NCBI GenBank assembly: GCA_016124655.1 | Contig: WGNI01000002.1 | Location: 62,001 to 126,000, forward strand | DNA length: 64,000 nucleotides | Direction of reading: 5' to 3' | Origin: Alphaproteobacteria bacterium | Lineage (GTDB): Bacteria; Pseudomonadota; Alphaproteobacteria; Caulobacterales; Aquidulcibacteraceae | Shown: positions 27,151 through 34,812 of the stretch, piece by piece | Layout of the letters: every line of letters begins with the position of its first letter | Numbering within the stretch: the stretch's first letter is position 1 | The notes under the pieces: generated by a model | Told to the model about the DNA's origin: nothing | What the model saw: only the letters and a program-made list of their open reading frames with translations | Database searches by the model: none | Translations under genes and position numbers: made by a program

Positions 27151-28431
27151 ATGGCAGCAGCGTCGAAGCCAGCGCTCAAGGGCGTTAAGGATCTCTACGA
27201 GCTCGGCGAAATTCCGCCTGCCTACCATGTTCCCGAAAAGATGTACGCTTGGGCGATCCGCAAGGAGCGTCACGGACGGCCCAAGCAGGCGATGCAGGTT
27301 GAAGTCGTTCCGACGCCGACGGTGGGCGAGGATGAGGTCCTCGTTCTCGTGATGGCGGCGGGGGTTAATTATAACGGCGTGTGGGCGGCGCTCGGCGAGC
27401 CGATCAGCCCGCTCGACGGCCACGGACAGCCCTATCATGTCGCCGGCTCGGACGCGTCGGGCATCGTGTGGGCCGTCGGCGCGAAGGTGAAGCGCTGGAA
27501 GCCGGGCGACGAGGTCGTCATTCACTGCAATCAGGACGACGGCGACGATGAAGAGTGCAATGGCGGCGATCCGATGTTTTCGACCAGCCAGCGCATCTGG
27601 GGCTATGAGACGTCGGACGGGTCGTTTGCGCAATTCTGCAAGGTTCAAGCGCGGCAATTGATGCCGCGTCCGCAGCACCTGACCTGGGAAGAGGCGGGCT
27701 GCTATGTGCTGACGCTGGCTACGGCGTACCGCATGCTGTTCGGCTGGCGGCCCAACATCATTCGCCCGGGTCAGAACGTGTTGATCTGGGGCGCGTCGGG
27801 CGGGCTTGGCGTGTTCGGCGTGCAATTGTGCGCTGTATCGGGCGCGCACGCGATCGGCGTGGTCTCTTCGGAAGACAAGAAAGAGTACGTGATGTCGATG
27901 GGCGCGAAAGCCGTGCTCAATCGCAACGACTTCAATTGCTGGGGCCAGCTGCCGAAAGTGAACGGCCCGGAATTCTCCAATTACATGAAGGAATGCCGAA
28001 AGTTCGGCAAAGCGATCTGGGCGCATACGGGCGGCAAGGATGTCGACATCGTGTTCGAACATCCTGGCGAGGCGACGTTCCCGGTGTCGGTGTTCGTGGT
28101 CAAGCGCGGCGGCATGGTGGTGATCTGCGCGGGCACCACGGGCTACAATCTCACGATGGATGCGCGCTTCTTGTGGATGCGGCAGAAGCGCGTGCAGGGC
28201 TCGCACTTCGCCCATCTCTATCATTCCGCGCAGGCGAACCAACTCGTCATCGATCGCCGCATCGATCCTTGCATGTCGGAAGTGTTCCCGTGGGACAAGA
28301 TTCCCGACGCGCACGAGAAGATGCTCGACAACAAGCACGCGCCGGGAAATATGGCGGTGCTTGTGAACGCGCCGCGGTCGGGCCTGCGCACGTATGAAGA
28401 CGTGCTGGAAGCGTCCGCCGCCCGGGGGTGA
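27151..28431 (+). CDS. ccr: crotonyl-CoA carboxylase/reductase
   Basis: The key enzyme of the ethylmalonyl-CoA pathway: reductive carboxylation of crotonyl-CoA to (2S)-ethylmalonyl-CoA with NADPH and CO2. The 426-residue protein is an MDR-family member with AAGVNYNGVWAALGEP near residue 75, the CCR-specific insert HCNQDDGDDEECNGGDPMFS and RIWGYETSDGSFAQF. The nucleotide-binding segment is WGASGGLGVFGVQL, followed by FEHPGEATF and GSHFAHLYHSAQAN. The Asn in VNYNG and the Phe-Glu-His block sit where CO2-binding and subunit-interface residues are known in CCRs. ATG after GGGGAG. It ends one base before the convergent TIR gene. Confidence 0.95.
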   Translation: MAAASKPALKGVKDLYELGEIPPAYHVPEKMYAWAIRKERHGRPKQAMQVEVVPTPTVGEDEVLVLVMAAGVNYNGVWAALGEPISPLDGHGQPYHVAGSDASGIVWAVGAKVKRWKPGDEVVIHCNQDDGDDEECNGGDPMFSTSQRIWGYETSDGSFAQFCKVQARQLMPRPQHLTWEEAGCYVLTLATAYRMLFGWRPNIIRPGQNVLIWGASGGLGVFGVQLCAVSGAHAIGVVSSEDKKEYVMSMGAKAVLNRNDFNCWGQLPKVNGPEFSNYMKECRKFGKAIWAHTGGKDVDIVFEHPGEATFPVSVFVVKRGGMVVICAGTTGYNLTMDARFLWMRQKRVQGSHFAHLYHSAQANQLVIDRRIDPCMSEVFPWDKIPDAHEKMLDNKHAPGNMAVLVNAPRSGLRTYEDVLEASAARG

Positions 28432-29673
28432 TTATTCCCGCGTGAACAGGAACGGGCTGCGCTGATCCGGATTGCCCTTCGGGCCCATCTGGCCGGAGAA
28501 TACGGTTCCGTTCTCGATCAGAGATCCGGCCCAGACTTCTGCTTCGCTTTCCAGCGAGAGCCGCGTTCCATCCTGCGTCCAGCGCCATGAGCACACTTCG
28601 CGATTGCCTGCGTGCGGATAGAAATGGCATGCGCGACCGTCGGCCTTCAAATGCCAGATCAAGCTTACGCGATCGCCCCAAATGCCGCTCCAAGAGGTGT
28701 CCGCGTCCGCGAGATTGATGAGGGGCGGCGGTGAAGGCGGCGCGCTGTCCGGCGCGGTCGCGCTTGGCGTGCAGCGCGTCCAAACATCGCCGTTTGGATT
28801 CTCCGGCGAAATCACGGTGAGTTGCGCGGGCATGCTTGCTGACGCGTCGAACACGCGCAATTCCCAGCGTTCGCCGGCGCGCGACTGGGGCTGTTGCACT
28901 TGCGTCGCGAACACGGGATTGGCGTTGGCGACGTCGGGCGTCGCGCTGACGATCGCGTGGACGAAGGTCTCAGCGCCCGGCATGCGAAACACGAGTGCGC
29001 CGTTCTCGAGCGCTGCATTCGGGCCCTGACCGCACGGCACGCCGTCCCAATTGTAGTCGCCCACCAGATGGGTTTCCGCATACTGGGCCGCGTCGGGATC
29101 GGCCGCGGCCTCCTCTGGCGCGGGCTTGCGCAGCATGGCGTACGCGCCGATCGCGAGCGCGACGAGCGCCGTCAGCCCGCCGACGGCAAACAGAATTGGA
29201 CGCGTGCGTGCGCTTGATGGCGGGGGCGGCGGGGGCGGCGAGGACGCGGTCCTGGCTGCGGGCGCCGGCGCGTCCGCGCTGGGCGAACTCAAGTGCGCGA
29301 CGAGGCGATCGAGCGCCGCGGCTTCATTGGATCGCAGATCCAGCCATTGCGTGTTGCGCAAATAATAGTCGAGCCCGGGGCCGGGTTCGGTGGCGTCGAT
29401 GCGGATCGGCACGAACGGCTTGCCGTAATGGCTGGCCAATTCCAGCTCGCGCTTGACGGCGGCGGAATTGTTCGACGCGGCGCTGACGATCACCGCGCAG
29501 GCCTTGCAGGTTTGCAGGGCGCGGGTGATCTCCTCGGCATAGACGGATTTGAGCGGGATATCGCGCGGCGCGACCCAGCAGGGCGCACCCCGGGCCTCCA
29601 GATGGGCCACAATGCGGTTGGCGCGTTCGGCGTCTTCGCCGGCGTGGCTGATGAACAAGCGTTCTTGCGACAT
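28432..29673 (-). CDS. TIR-domain transmembrane protein
   Basis: A 413-residue protein. Residues 1-130 form a TIR domain: LFISHAGEDAERA (strand A and helix A), PCWVAPRDIP (BB-loop region), VIVSAASNNSAAVKRELELA (Glu76 lies in the segment that carries the catalytic Glu of NAD-cleaving TIRs) and KPFVPIRI. A Pro/Ala linker (133-157) and one membrane helix (about 160-180) follow. The remaining 230 residues would then be periplasmic, with four Cys and no recognised domain. That layout suggests an outside sensor coupled to a cytoplasmic TIR. The stop touches the ccr stop with no gap. Whether it hydrolyses NAD or signals otherwise cannot be read. Confidence 0.75.
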   Translation of the reverse strand: MSQERLFISHAGEDAERANRIVAHLEARGAPCWVAPRDIPLKSVYAEEITRALQTCKACAVIVSAASNNSAAVKRELELASHYGKPFVPIRIDATEPGPGLDYYLRNTQWLDLRSNEAAALDRLVAHLSSPSADAPAPAARTASSPPPPPPPSSARTRPILFAVGGLTALVALAIGAYAMLRKPAPEEAAADPDAAQYAETHLVGDYNWDGVPCGQGPNAALENGALVFRMPGAETFVHAIVSATPDVANANPVFATQVQQPQSRAGERWELRVFDASASMPAQLTVISPENPNGDVWTRCTPSATAPDSAPPSPPPLINLADADTSWSGIWGDRVSLIWHLKADGRACHFYPHAGNREVCSWRWTQDGTRLSLESEAEVWAGSLIENGTVFSGQMGPKGNPDQRSPFLFTRE

Positions 29674-29772
29674 GCCGGCCCCCGGTTTGAGCGTGGCTTA
29701 ACAGGCCGCTTGCGCCGCCTCAAGGACGCGCGATCCGTCTTCGCTAGACTCCAGGCGTCCAAGGAGGCGCCT

Positions 29773-30222
29773 ATGAGCCCGGAGCAACGCGGCAAGATCA
29801 TCGCCGTGATCGACGCTGTGGAAGATCTCACCATCGCGACCGTGCGCGAGGACGGATTTCCGCAGGCGACCACCGTCAGCTATGTGAACGATGGTCTCAC
29901 GCTCTATTTCGGCACGAATGCGCGGTCGCAGAAGGCGCGCAACATCGCCCGCTGCGCCAAAGTGTCGGTGACGATCAACCGTCCGTATAAGAGCTGGGAC
30001 GAGATCGAGGGGCTGTCGATCGGCGGGGTGGCGTCGGCGGTGGAGGACGCGGGCGAGCGCGCCAAGGTCGGCGCGCTGATGTTCGAGAAATTTCCTCAGA
30101 TCGCGCAGTACGCGGGCGACGTCTCCGGCCAGGATTTGGCGCTCATTCGCATCGATCCGATGGTGATCGCGCACCTCGATTACGCCAAGGGGTTTGGGCA
30201 CGTTGACGCCTACGCTCTTTAG
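29773..30222 (+). CDS. pyridoxamine 5'-phosphate oxidase-family flavoprotein
   Basis: A 149-residue split-barrel protein. The pattern TIATVREDGFPQATTVSYV, then LYFGTNARSQKARNIARCAKVSVTI, is that of PPOX-class FMN- or F420-binding proteins. It is too short and lacks the C-terminal motif for a true PdxH. ATG follows AAGGAGG. A single-gene unit between the TIR gene (divergent) and the M20 operon. Substrate unknown. Confidence 0.8.
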   Translation: MSPEQRGKIIAVIDAVEDLTIATVREDGFPQATTVSYVNDGLTLYFGTNARSQKARNIARCAKVSVTINRPYKSWDEIEGLSIGGVASAVEDAGERAKVGALMFEKFPQIAQYAGDVSGQDLALIRIDPMVIAHLDYAKGFGHVDAYAL

Positions 30223-30294
30223 CGTGGCGAACGGCCCCGATTGACGCGGTTCGCGCGAGCCGCCCTTATGCGCCACGGATCGAGGACCAGGCGC

Positions 30295-31779
30295 ATGTGG
30301 AAGTGGATTTTGGGGGCCATCTCAGCGGCGGTTGTCGCGCTCGGGGCGATCGGCGGCGTGATGGTCTATCGCACGGCGCAGCTCACCGCGGCGCCTGCCG
30401 CGGCGGAGGCGGCGGGCGCGGCTGCGCCGATCGCGATTGATGCCGACGCCGCGGCGCGCCGGCTCAGCCAGGCGATCCAAATTCAGACTGTGTCGCGCAC
30501 CGAGGGCGTGGTGGAGGATCCCGAGACGTTCGCGGCGCTGCATTTATTGTTGGCGCGGGAGTATCCGCGCGCGCACGCCGCGCTGCAGCACGAGATCGTG
30601 CTAGATCATTCGCTTTTGTTCACGTGGAGCGGAAGCGATCCCGCGCTGGCGCCGATCCTGTTGCTGGCGCACCAGGACGTGGTGCCGGTTGAGGCGGGCA
30701 CCGAAGGCGATTGGGAGCAGCCGCCGTTTTCCGGCGCCATCGCGAACGGCTATGTCTGGGGCCGCGGCGCGGTCGACGACAAGGGCTCGCTGATCGCGAT
30801 CTTCGAAGGCATGGAAGCATTGCTGGCGCAGGGCTTTCAGCCGCGGCGCACGGTCCTTCTGGCGTTCGGTCATGACGAAGAAACGCTTGGCGGCGGCGCC
30901 AGCGCGATTGCGGCGCTGTTGCAGCAACGCAGCGTGCGCCCGTGGTTCGTGCTCGATGAGGGGATGGCGGTCGTTGAAGACTTTCCGCTGACCGGCGGGC
31001 CCGTCGCGCTGATCGGCATTGCGGAGAAGGGCTATATGAGCGTGCGCGTGACCGCGCGCGCCGATGGCGGCCATTCCTCCATGCCGCAAGCCGACACCGC
31101 TGCGGAGCGTTTGTCGCGCGCCATTCTTGCGCTGCGGGCCAATCCGTTTCCGGGCGGGCTGGACGATGGTCCCACGGGACAGATGCTGCAAGTCCTCGCG
31201 CCGCAAATGCCATATGCGGCGCGCTTGGCGATTGCCAATCGCTGGGCGTTCAATGGCGTGTTGATCCGTCAGACCGAGGCGACGCCGTCGGGCAACGCGC
31301 TTTTGCGTACGACCATAGCGCCGACCATGATCGACGGCGGCGCAAAGGAAAATGTGCTGCCGCAGGAGATGCACGCGATCGTTAATCTGCGTCTGCATCC
31401 GCGCGACACGGTCGATAGCGCGCTGGCGCATTTGCGCGCGGCGGTGGCCGATATCCCGAACGTCACGATCGAGCCGGAGGGCACGCCGAGCAATCCTTCT
31501 CCGGTGTCGGCGACGGATAGCGATTCCTATCGCTTAATCGAAGCGGCGGCGCGGACATTTGCGCCCGAAGGCGCGCCGGTGGCGCCGATGCTGGTGCTCG
31601 GCGCGACGGATTCACGACACTTCGCCGGGGTGGCGGAGAATGTCTATCGGTTCGCGCCCATGCGCGCGCCGCAATCGGAACTTGGGCGTATTCACGGCAC
31701 GGGCGAACGCATGAGCGTGGAAAACCTCACACGCATGGCGCAATTCTACGCTGAACTCGTGCGCACAGGCGCGCAGTGA
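30295..31779 (+). CDS. M20-family metallopeptidase (PM20D1/CPS1-like)
   Basis: A 494-residue M20 peptidase with an N-terminal membrane helix (about 3-25), so probably periplasmic and anchored. Metal-site motifs are LLAHQDVVP (His, with Asp two residues on), WGRGAVDDKGS (Asp), FGHDEETLGG (catalytic and metal Glu), and a final His in GATDSRHF. The PM20D1/carboxypeptidase S group acts on peptides or N-acyl amino acids. The start at 30295 follows GAGG and precedes the hydrophobic segment; upstream TTG and ATG frames add only basic residues. It leads a tight run with the inhibitor, ICMT-like, small membrane protein and Rieske genes. Confidence 0.85.
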   Translation: MWKWILGAISAAVVALGAIGGVMVYRTAQLTAAPAAAEAAGAAAPIAIDADAAARRLSQAIQIQTVSRTEGVVEDPETFAALHLLLAREYPRAHAALQHEIVLDHSLLFTWSGSDPALAPILLLAHQDVVPVEAGTEGDWEQPPFSGAIANGYVWGRGAVDDKGSLIAIFEGMEALLAQGFQPRRTVLLAFGHDEETLGGGASAIAALLQQRSVRPWFVLDEGMAVVEDFPLTGGPVALIGIAEKGYMSVRVTARADGGHSSMPQADTAAERLSRAILALRANPFPGGLDDGPTGQMLQVLAPQMPYAARLAIANRWAFNGVLIRQTEATPSGNALLRTTIAPTMIDGGAKENVLPQEMHAIVNLRLHPRDTVDSALAHLRAAVADIPNVTIEPEGTPSNPSPVSATDSDSYRLIEAAARTFAPEGAPVAPMLVLGATDSRHFAGVAENVYRFAPMRAPQSELGRIHGTGERMSVENLTRMAQFYAELVRTGAQ

Positions 31780-31805
31780 CGGCGCGCGGCGCAAGGAGAA
31801 TGTGC

Positions 31806-32246
31806 ATGATGCGTCGATGGATCCTTGCCTTGGCGATCGCGTTGTTCGCCGCCGCACCCGGCGCGCGCGCGCAGCCCACAAACGCGGCGATCGCTGCGCC
31901 CACGCCGCGCGACGTGACCATTCGGGTCACGCAGGCGCAAAGCGGACAGACAATCGTGGTGCCGATCGAGGCGCGTTTCGCGGTGGAATTGGTCGGCATA
32001 CCCACGGCGGGCTATGTGTGGGCGCCGGTTGAAATGCCGGCGTTCCTGACCCGCGCGGGCGAAGCGACAGGACCGACATCGTCTGCCCAGATGCAACGCG
32101 GCTTCACCGGCGGCAATCATTGGGAAGTGCTGATGTTCTCCGCGCTGGAGCCGGGACGCGGCGAATTGTGGATCGCGCAGAAGCGGCCGTGGGAAACCGG
32201 CGTTGAGCCGGCGGCCGTGTTCATGGTGACGATCGAGGCGCGGTGA
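31806..32246 (+). CDS. chagasin-like (I42) peptidase inhibitor
   Basis: A 146-residue secreted protein: signal peptide about 1-23 (ending GARA), then a domain with chagasin signatures. These are FAVELVGIPTAGYVW (the NPTTGY-like first loop), GGNHWEVLMFSALEPGRGEL (second loop and strand) and the third-loop KRPWE. Chagasins block papain-type cysteine proteases by inserting these three loops. The first loop has Ile-Pro-Thr-Ala-Gly-Tyr in place of the usual NPTTGY, which may weaken binding. I choose the ATG at 31806, seven bases after GGAG. It sits right behind a metallopeptidase, not a cysteine protease, so its target is unknown. Confidence 0.75.
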   Translation: MMRRWILALAIALFAAAPGARAQPTNAAIAAPTPRDVTIRVTQAQSGQTIVVPIEARFAVELVGIPTAGYVWAPVEMPAFLTRAGEATGPTSSAQMQRGFTGGNHWEVLMFSALEPGRGELWIAQKRPWETGVEPAAVFMVTIEAR

Positions 32247-32719
32247 GCATGGCGGAAGAGGATCATGCCCACGTCATCGCGCCGCCGCCGCTGATCTATC
32301 TGGCGTTTCTGCTGGCGGGGATGGGGATCGATGCGCTGGTGGATCTTCCCGGCCTGGGCTTGAGCGTCGGGCTGCGCCTCGGCCTCGGGCTGGGCTTGTT
32401 CGGCGTGGGGCTGACGCTGGTGCTTGCGGCGGCGGGAAACTTTCGCCGCTCCGGCGAGAAGCCCGCGCCGTGGACCCCGACGAACGCGATCGTGGACAGC
32501 GGGCCGTACCGCTTCACGCGCAACCCGATGTATCTCGGCATGGCGCTCGCCTATCTCGGGCTTGCGATCGGCGCCGACAGCCTTGTTGCGCTGGCGCTTT
32601 TGTTTCCGGTTTTGCTCATTATCCAGTTCGGCGTGATCGCGCGGGAAGAGCGTTATCTTGAAGGCAAGTTCGGCGCGCCGTATCGCGCGTTCAAGGCGCG
32701 CGTGCGGCGCTGGCTATGA
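32243..32719 (+). CDS. isoprenylcysteine carboxyl methyltransferase-like membrane protein
   Basis: A 158-residue protein with four or five helices and the ICMT/PEMT C-terminal signature: GPYRFTRNPMYLGMAL, a helix, then REERYLEGKFGAPYRAF. This binds S-adenosylmethionine in relatives. Bacterial members methylate unknown lipids or amines. It starts with GTG overlapping the stop of the inhibitor gene (an ATG two codons later is possible) and ends overlapping the next gene. Confidence 0.82.
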   Translation: MSMAEEDHAHVIAPPPLIYLAFLLAGMGIDALVDLPGLGLSVGLRLGLGLGLFGVGLTLVLAAAGNFRRSGEKPAPWTPTNAIVDSGPYRFTRNPMYLGMALAYLGLAIGADSLVALALLFPVLLIIQFGVIAREERYLEGKFGAPYRAFKARVRRWL

Positions 32720-32943
32720 TCCTGGTCGGCATGATCGTGATTTTCCTGATGGCGCTGGCGGGCATTGCGTTGTTTTCGGTGCTGGCGCTGCGTTTCGCGG
32801 GTCCGGCTGTGAGCCGCGCCAACACGGGCCAGCGGCGTGCGCTGGCGGGCCTTGCGGTGGCGAGTTGCATCGGCGGGGTGATCGGCTCGGCCGCCGGCGG
32901 ATTTTGGGGCATCGGCTGGGTGCTGTATCTGGCCCAGCCATGA
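32716..32943 (+). CDS. small two-helix membrane protein
   Basis: A 75-residue protein with two hydrophobic segments (about 4-26 and 44-70) joined by a short basic loop. Both ends overlap neighbouring genes by four bases, which supports it being real and coupled to the ICMT-like and Rieske genes. I recognise no family. Confidence 0.65.
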   Translation: MILVGMIVIFLMALAGIALFSVLALRFAGPAVSRANTGQRRALAGLAVASCIGGVIGSAAGGFWGIGWVLYLAQP

Positions 32944-33992
32944 CCGAGTTTCTGAAAGACCTCTGGTATTTCGCGGCGACCTCTGCGGAGCTGAAGCGCG
33001 GGGGCATGTTCCGGCGCGAAATTCTCGGCGAGCCGGTGCTCATGGGCCGCGGCGCGGACGGGCGCGCGTTTGCGCTGCGCGACATCTGCCCGCATCGCGC
33101 CGTGCCGCTCAGCGCAGGGCGCCAGGTCGAGACCGATGGCCGCGTGACGGTGGAGTGTCCGTATCATGGCTGGCGGTTTTCCGGCGACGGCGTGTGCCGG
33201 CTGATCCCTTCTTTGGTCGAGGGCCAGCCGTACGAGGCCGATCGCATTCGCGTGCGCAGTTTTCCGGTGCACGAGGCGCATGGCATCGTGCTGATTTATT
33301 TCTCCGCGGACGCAAGGTTTTCCGGCGCTCCGCCGCCGGCGCCGGATTTCGGGCTCACGTTCGACACGCCGGGCTTTGTGGTCGATCGGGTGTTCGAAGC
33401 GAATATCGACAATGCGGTGGTCGGCCTGATGGACCCCGCGCATGTGCCGTTCGTGCATAGCCAATGGTGGTGGCGCCCGCCGAGCGCGGGGCGCAAGCTG
33501 AAGGAAAAGCGGTTTGAGCCGCGGGAAAAAGGCTGGGCGATGCCGCGGCATCCGCCGCCGTCGAATTCGCTGGCGTATCGCTGGGTGTTCGGGCCCGACG
33601 TCACCACCGAAATCGTGTTCATGCTGCCGGGGTTTCGCTGGGAAGTGGTGGAGAGCGGCGCGAAACGCTTTTTCACTTTGACATGCCTGACGCCGGAAAC
33701 CGCGGAGCGCACGCGCATCACGCAGGTCACGTATTGGTCCGGCGCGCCGTGGCTTGCGCTGCTGAAACCTGTTCTCATTCCGGCCGCGCGCGAATTTCTC
33801 GATCAGGACGGGCGCATGGTCGATCTGCAGAATACGGGGCTGAAATATCAACCTTCGATGCTGTGGATCGACGATATCGACGTGCAGGCGAAATGGTATT
33901 TGAAGCTCAAGCGCGAATGGGCGGCGTCGCGCGCGGAAGGGCGCGCGTTCGTCAACCCGCTTGAGCCTGCGGTGCTGAAGTGGATGAGTTGA
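32940..33992 (+). CDS. Rieske [2Fe-2S] oxygenase alpha subunit
   Basis: A 350-residue Rieske non-heme iron oxygenase of the VanA/aromatic O-demethylase type. Cluster ligands are Cys50 and His52 (CPHR), and Cys73 and His76 (CPYHGW). The mononuclear iron site is suggested by NIDNAVVGLMDPAHVPFVH (Asp and two His). No reductase or ferredoxin gene is adjacent, so electrons must come from elsewhere. It ends the five-gene run that begins with the M20 peptidase and overlaps the gene before it by four bases. Substrate unknown. Confidence 0.85.
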   Translation: MTEFLKDLWYFAATSAELKRGGMFRREILGEPVLMGRGADGRAFALRDICPHRAVPLSAGRQVETDGRVTVECPYHGWRFSGDGVCRLIPSLVEGQPYEADRIRVRSFPVHEAHGIVLIYFSADARFSGAPPPAPDFGLTFDTPGFVVDRVFEANIDNAVVGLMDPAHVPFVHSQWWWRPPSAGRKLKEKRFEPREKGWAMPRHPPPSNSLAYRWVFGPDVTTEIVFMLPGFRWEVVESGAKRFFTLTCLTPETAERTRITQVTYWSGAPWLALLKPVLIPAAREFLDQDGRMVDLQNTGLKYQPSMLWIDDIDVQAKWYLKLKREWAASRAEGRAFVNPLEPAVLKWMS

Positions 33993-34002
33993 GGGGGGCG
34001 AT

Positions 34003-34034
34003 GCTTCTCATTTTTGAAAAAAAGAAGTGTCCCC
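34003..34034. repeat. dispersed palindrome, copy 3 (degenerate left arm)
   Basis: The right arm AAAGAAGTGTCCCC keeps the repeat consensus, while the left arm (GCTTCTCATTTTT) has decayed. It lies 10 bases after the Rieske stop and 45 bases before the small secreted-protein gene, marking the left edge of the second atypical island. Confidence 0.65.
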
Positions 34035-34079
34035 ATTTCTCTCATCCATGCTCAGGGGGGGTAACCCAAGGAGCGCATA

Positions 34080-34466
34080 ATGGTTCGTCGTAGTGTTATT
34101 GCCATAGCGTTTTGCCTTGCAGCATACTCATCTATTCGTTGCGCAGCTTCAGAGGAGCGCGTTCTGACGGCAACGTCTACAGACGAAAGACTGTTGGTTT
34201 TGGTAGAACCAGAGGTGTTGCGATCGATCTATCAGCAGTATTGCGCGGGAGATGTCGATCGAGATTGCGCACCCTTCGATCAATACAATTTTGAAGTGCA
34301 AATCGGCCGATTCTCCACGCAGGAAATTCGCTTTGAGCTGCTTAATGCCTTTGAGTACCAGTCATCTCCGGAGGGCCTGAGCGGTCAATCACCACCAGGC
34401 GAACTATCCTTTGTATGCGGGCTGAAGGAAGAGGCATACGATTGCGTGAGTGATGCGCATCGGTAG
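34080..34466 (+). CDS. small secreted protein of unknown function
   Basis: A 128-residue protein with a signal peptide (about 1-22, ending RCAAS) and a mature part of about 105 residues with Cys residues that could form disulfides (YCAGDVDRDCAPF, FVCGLKEEAYDCV). ATG is seven bases after AAGGAG. Base and codon use are far more AT-rich than the neighbours. It sits alone between two copies of the dispersed palindrome and next to an RHS-core remnant, so it could be an orphan immunity or cargo protein; that is a guess. No family recognised. Confidence 0.6.
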   Translation: MVRRSVIAIAFCLAAYSSIRCAASEERVLTATSTDERLLVLVEPEVLRSIYQQYCAGDVDRDCAPFDQYNFEVQIGRFSTQEIRFELLNAFEYQSSPEGLSGQSPPGELSFVCGLKEEAYDCVSDAHR

Positions 34467-34510
34467 AAAAAAAGTATAGGTATTGGGCGGTTGCCGGTTC
34501 ACTGGAGATC

Positions 34511-34546
34511 GGGACACTTCCATTTTTTGCGAAATGGAAGTGTCCC
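34511..34546. repeat. dispersed palindrome, copy 4
   Basis: Arms GGGACACTTCCATTT (34511-34525) and AAATGGAAGTGTCCC (34532-34546) are perfect complements. The repeat follows the small secreted-protein gene by 44 bases and precedes the RHS remnant by nine. Confidence 0.85.
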
Positions 34547-34555
34547 TATTTACAG

Positions 34556-34705
34556 CTCAACACGGACGACGAATACGGCCGGCCTGGCGCCCGCAATCTC
34601 GGGCGCTTCCAATATGTTCTTTGGTGACCCGATCATTCTGCGAATGACCGGCGGGGCCAAGCCTGGCTGCCGGAGGTTGCGCTCTATCACTACAAGGCGC
34701 GCGCC
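34556..34705 (+). pseudogene. fragment of an RHS-repeat core domain
   Basis: In one frame 34556-34615 reads LNTDDEYGRPGARNLGRFQY. After an interruption of about 40 bases, 34655-34705 reads GQAWLPEVALYHYKARA in another frame. These two blocks are the consecutive segments of the RHS-associated core (EYG...GRFQYTGQAWLPE...YYKARxY). The continuous open frame is lost, so this is a decayed remnant. The rest of the RHS gene, its toxin tip and any clear immunity gene are missing. The stretch 34706-34812 holds no other gene. Confidence 0.65.
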
Positions 34706-34812
34706 ATGGCCGCGATTGCGCCAGCCCCGCCCCTCTGCCCGCGACATTCCGCCCTTCGCAGTTGCGGGAGGGCGCCCTATGTTGGCCGCAGAGCGACACC
34801 GAAGGGGCCACA

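Noticed and set aside
26900..27160. Cobalamin riboswitch upstream of the B12-dependent mutase
   Set aside because: The region has no B12-box-like sequence and is only about 150 bases, shared with ccr.
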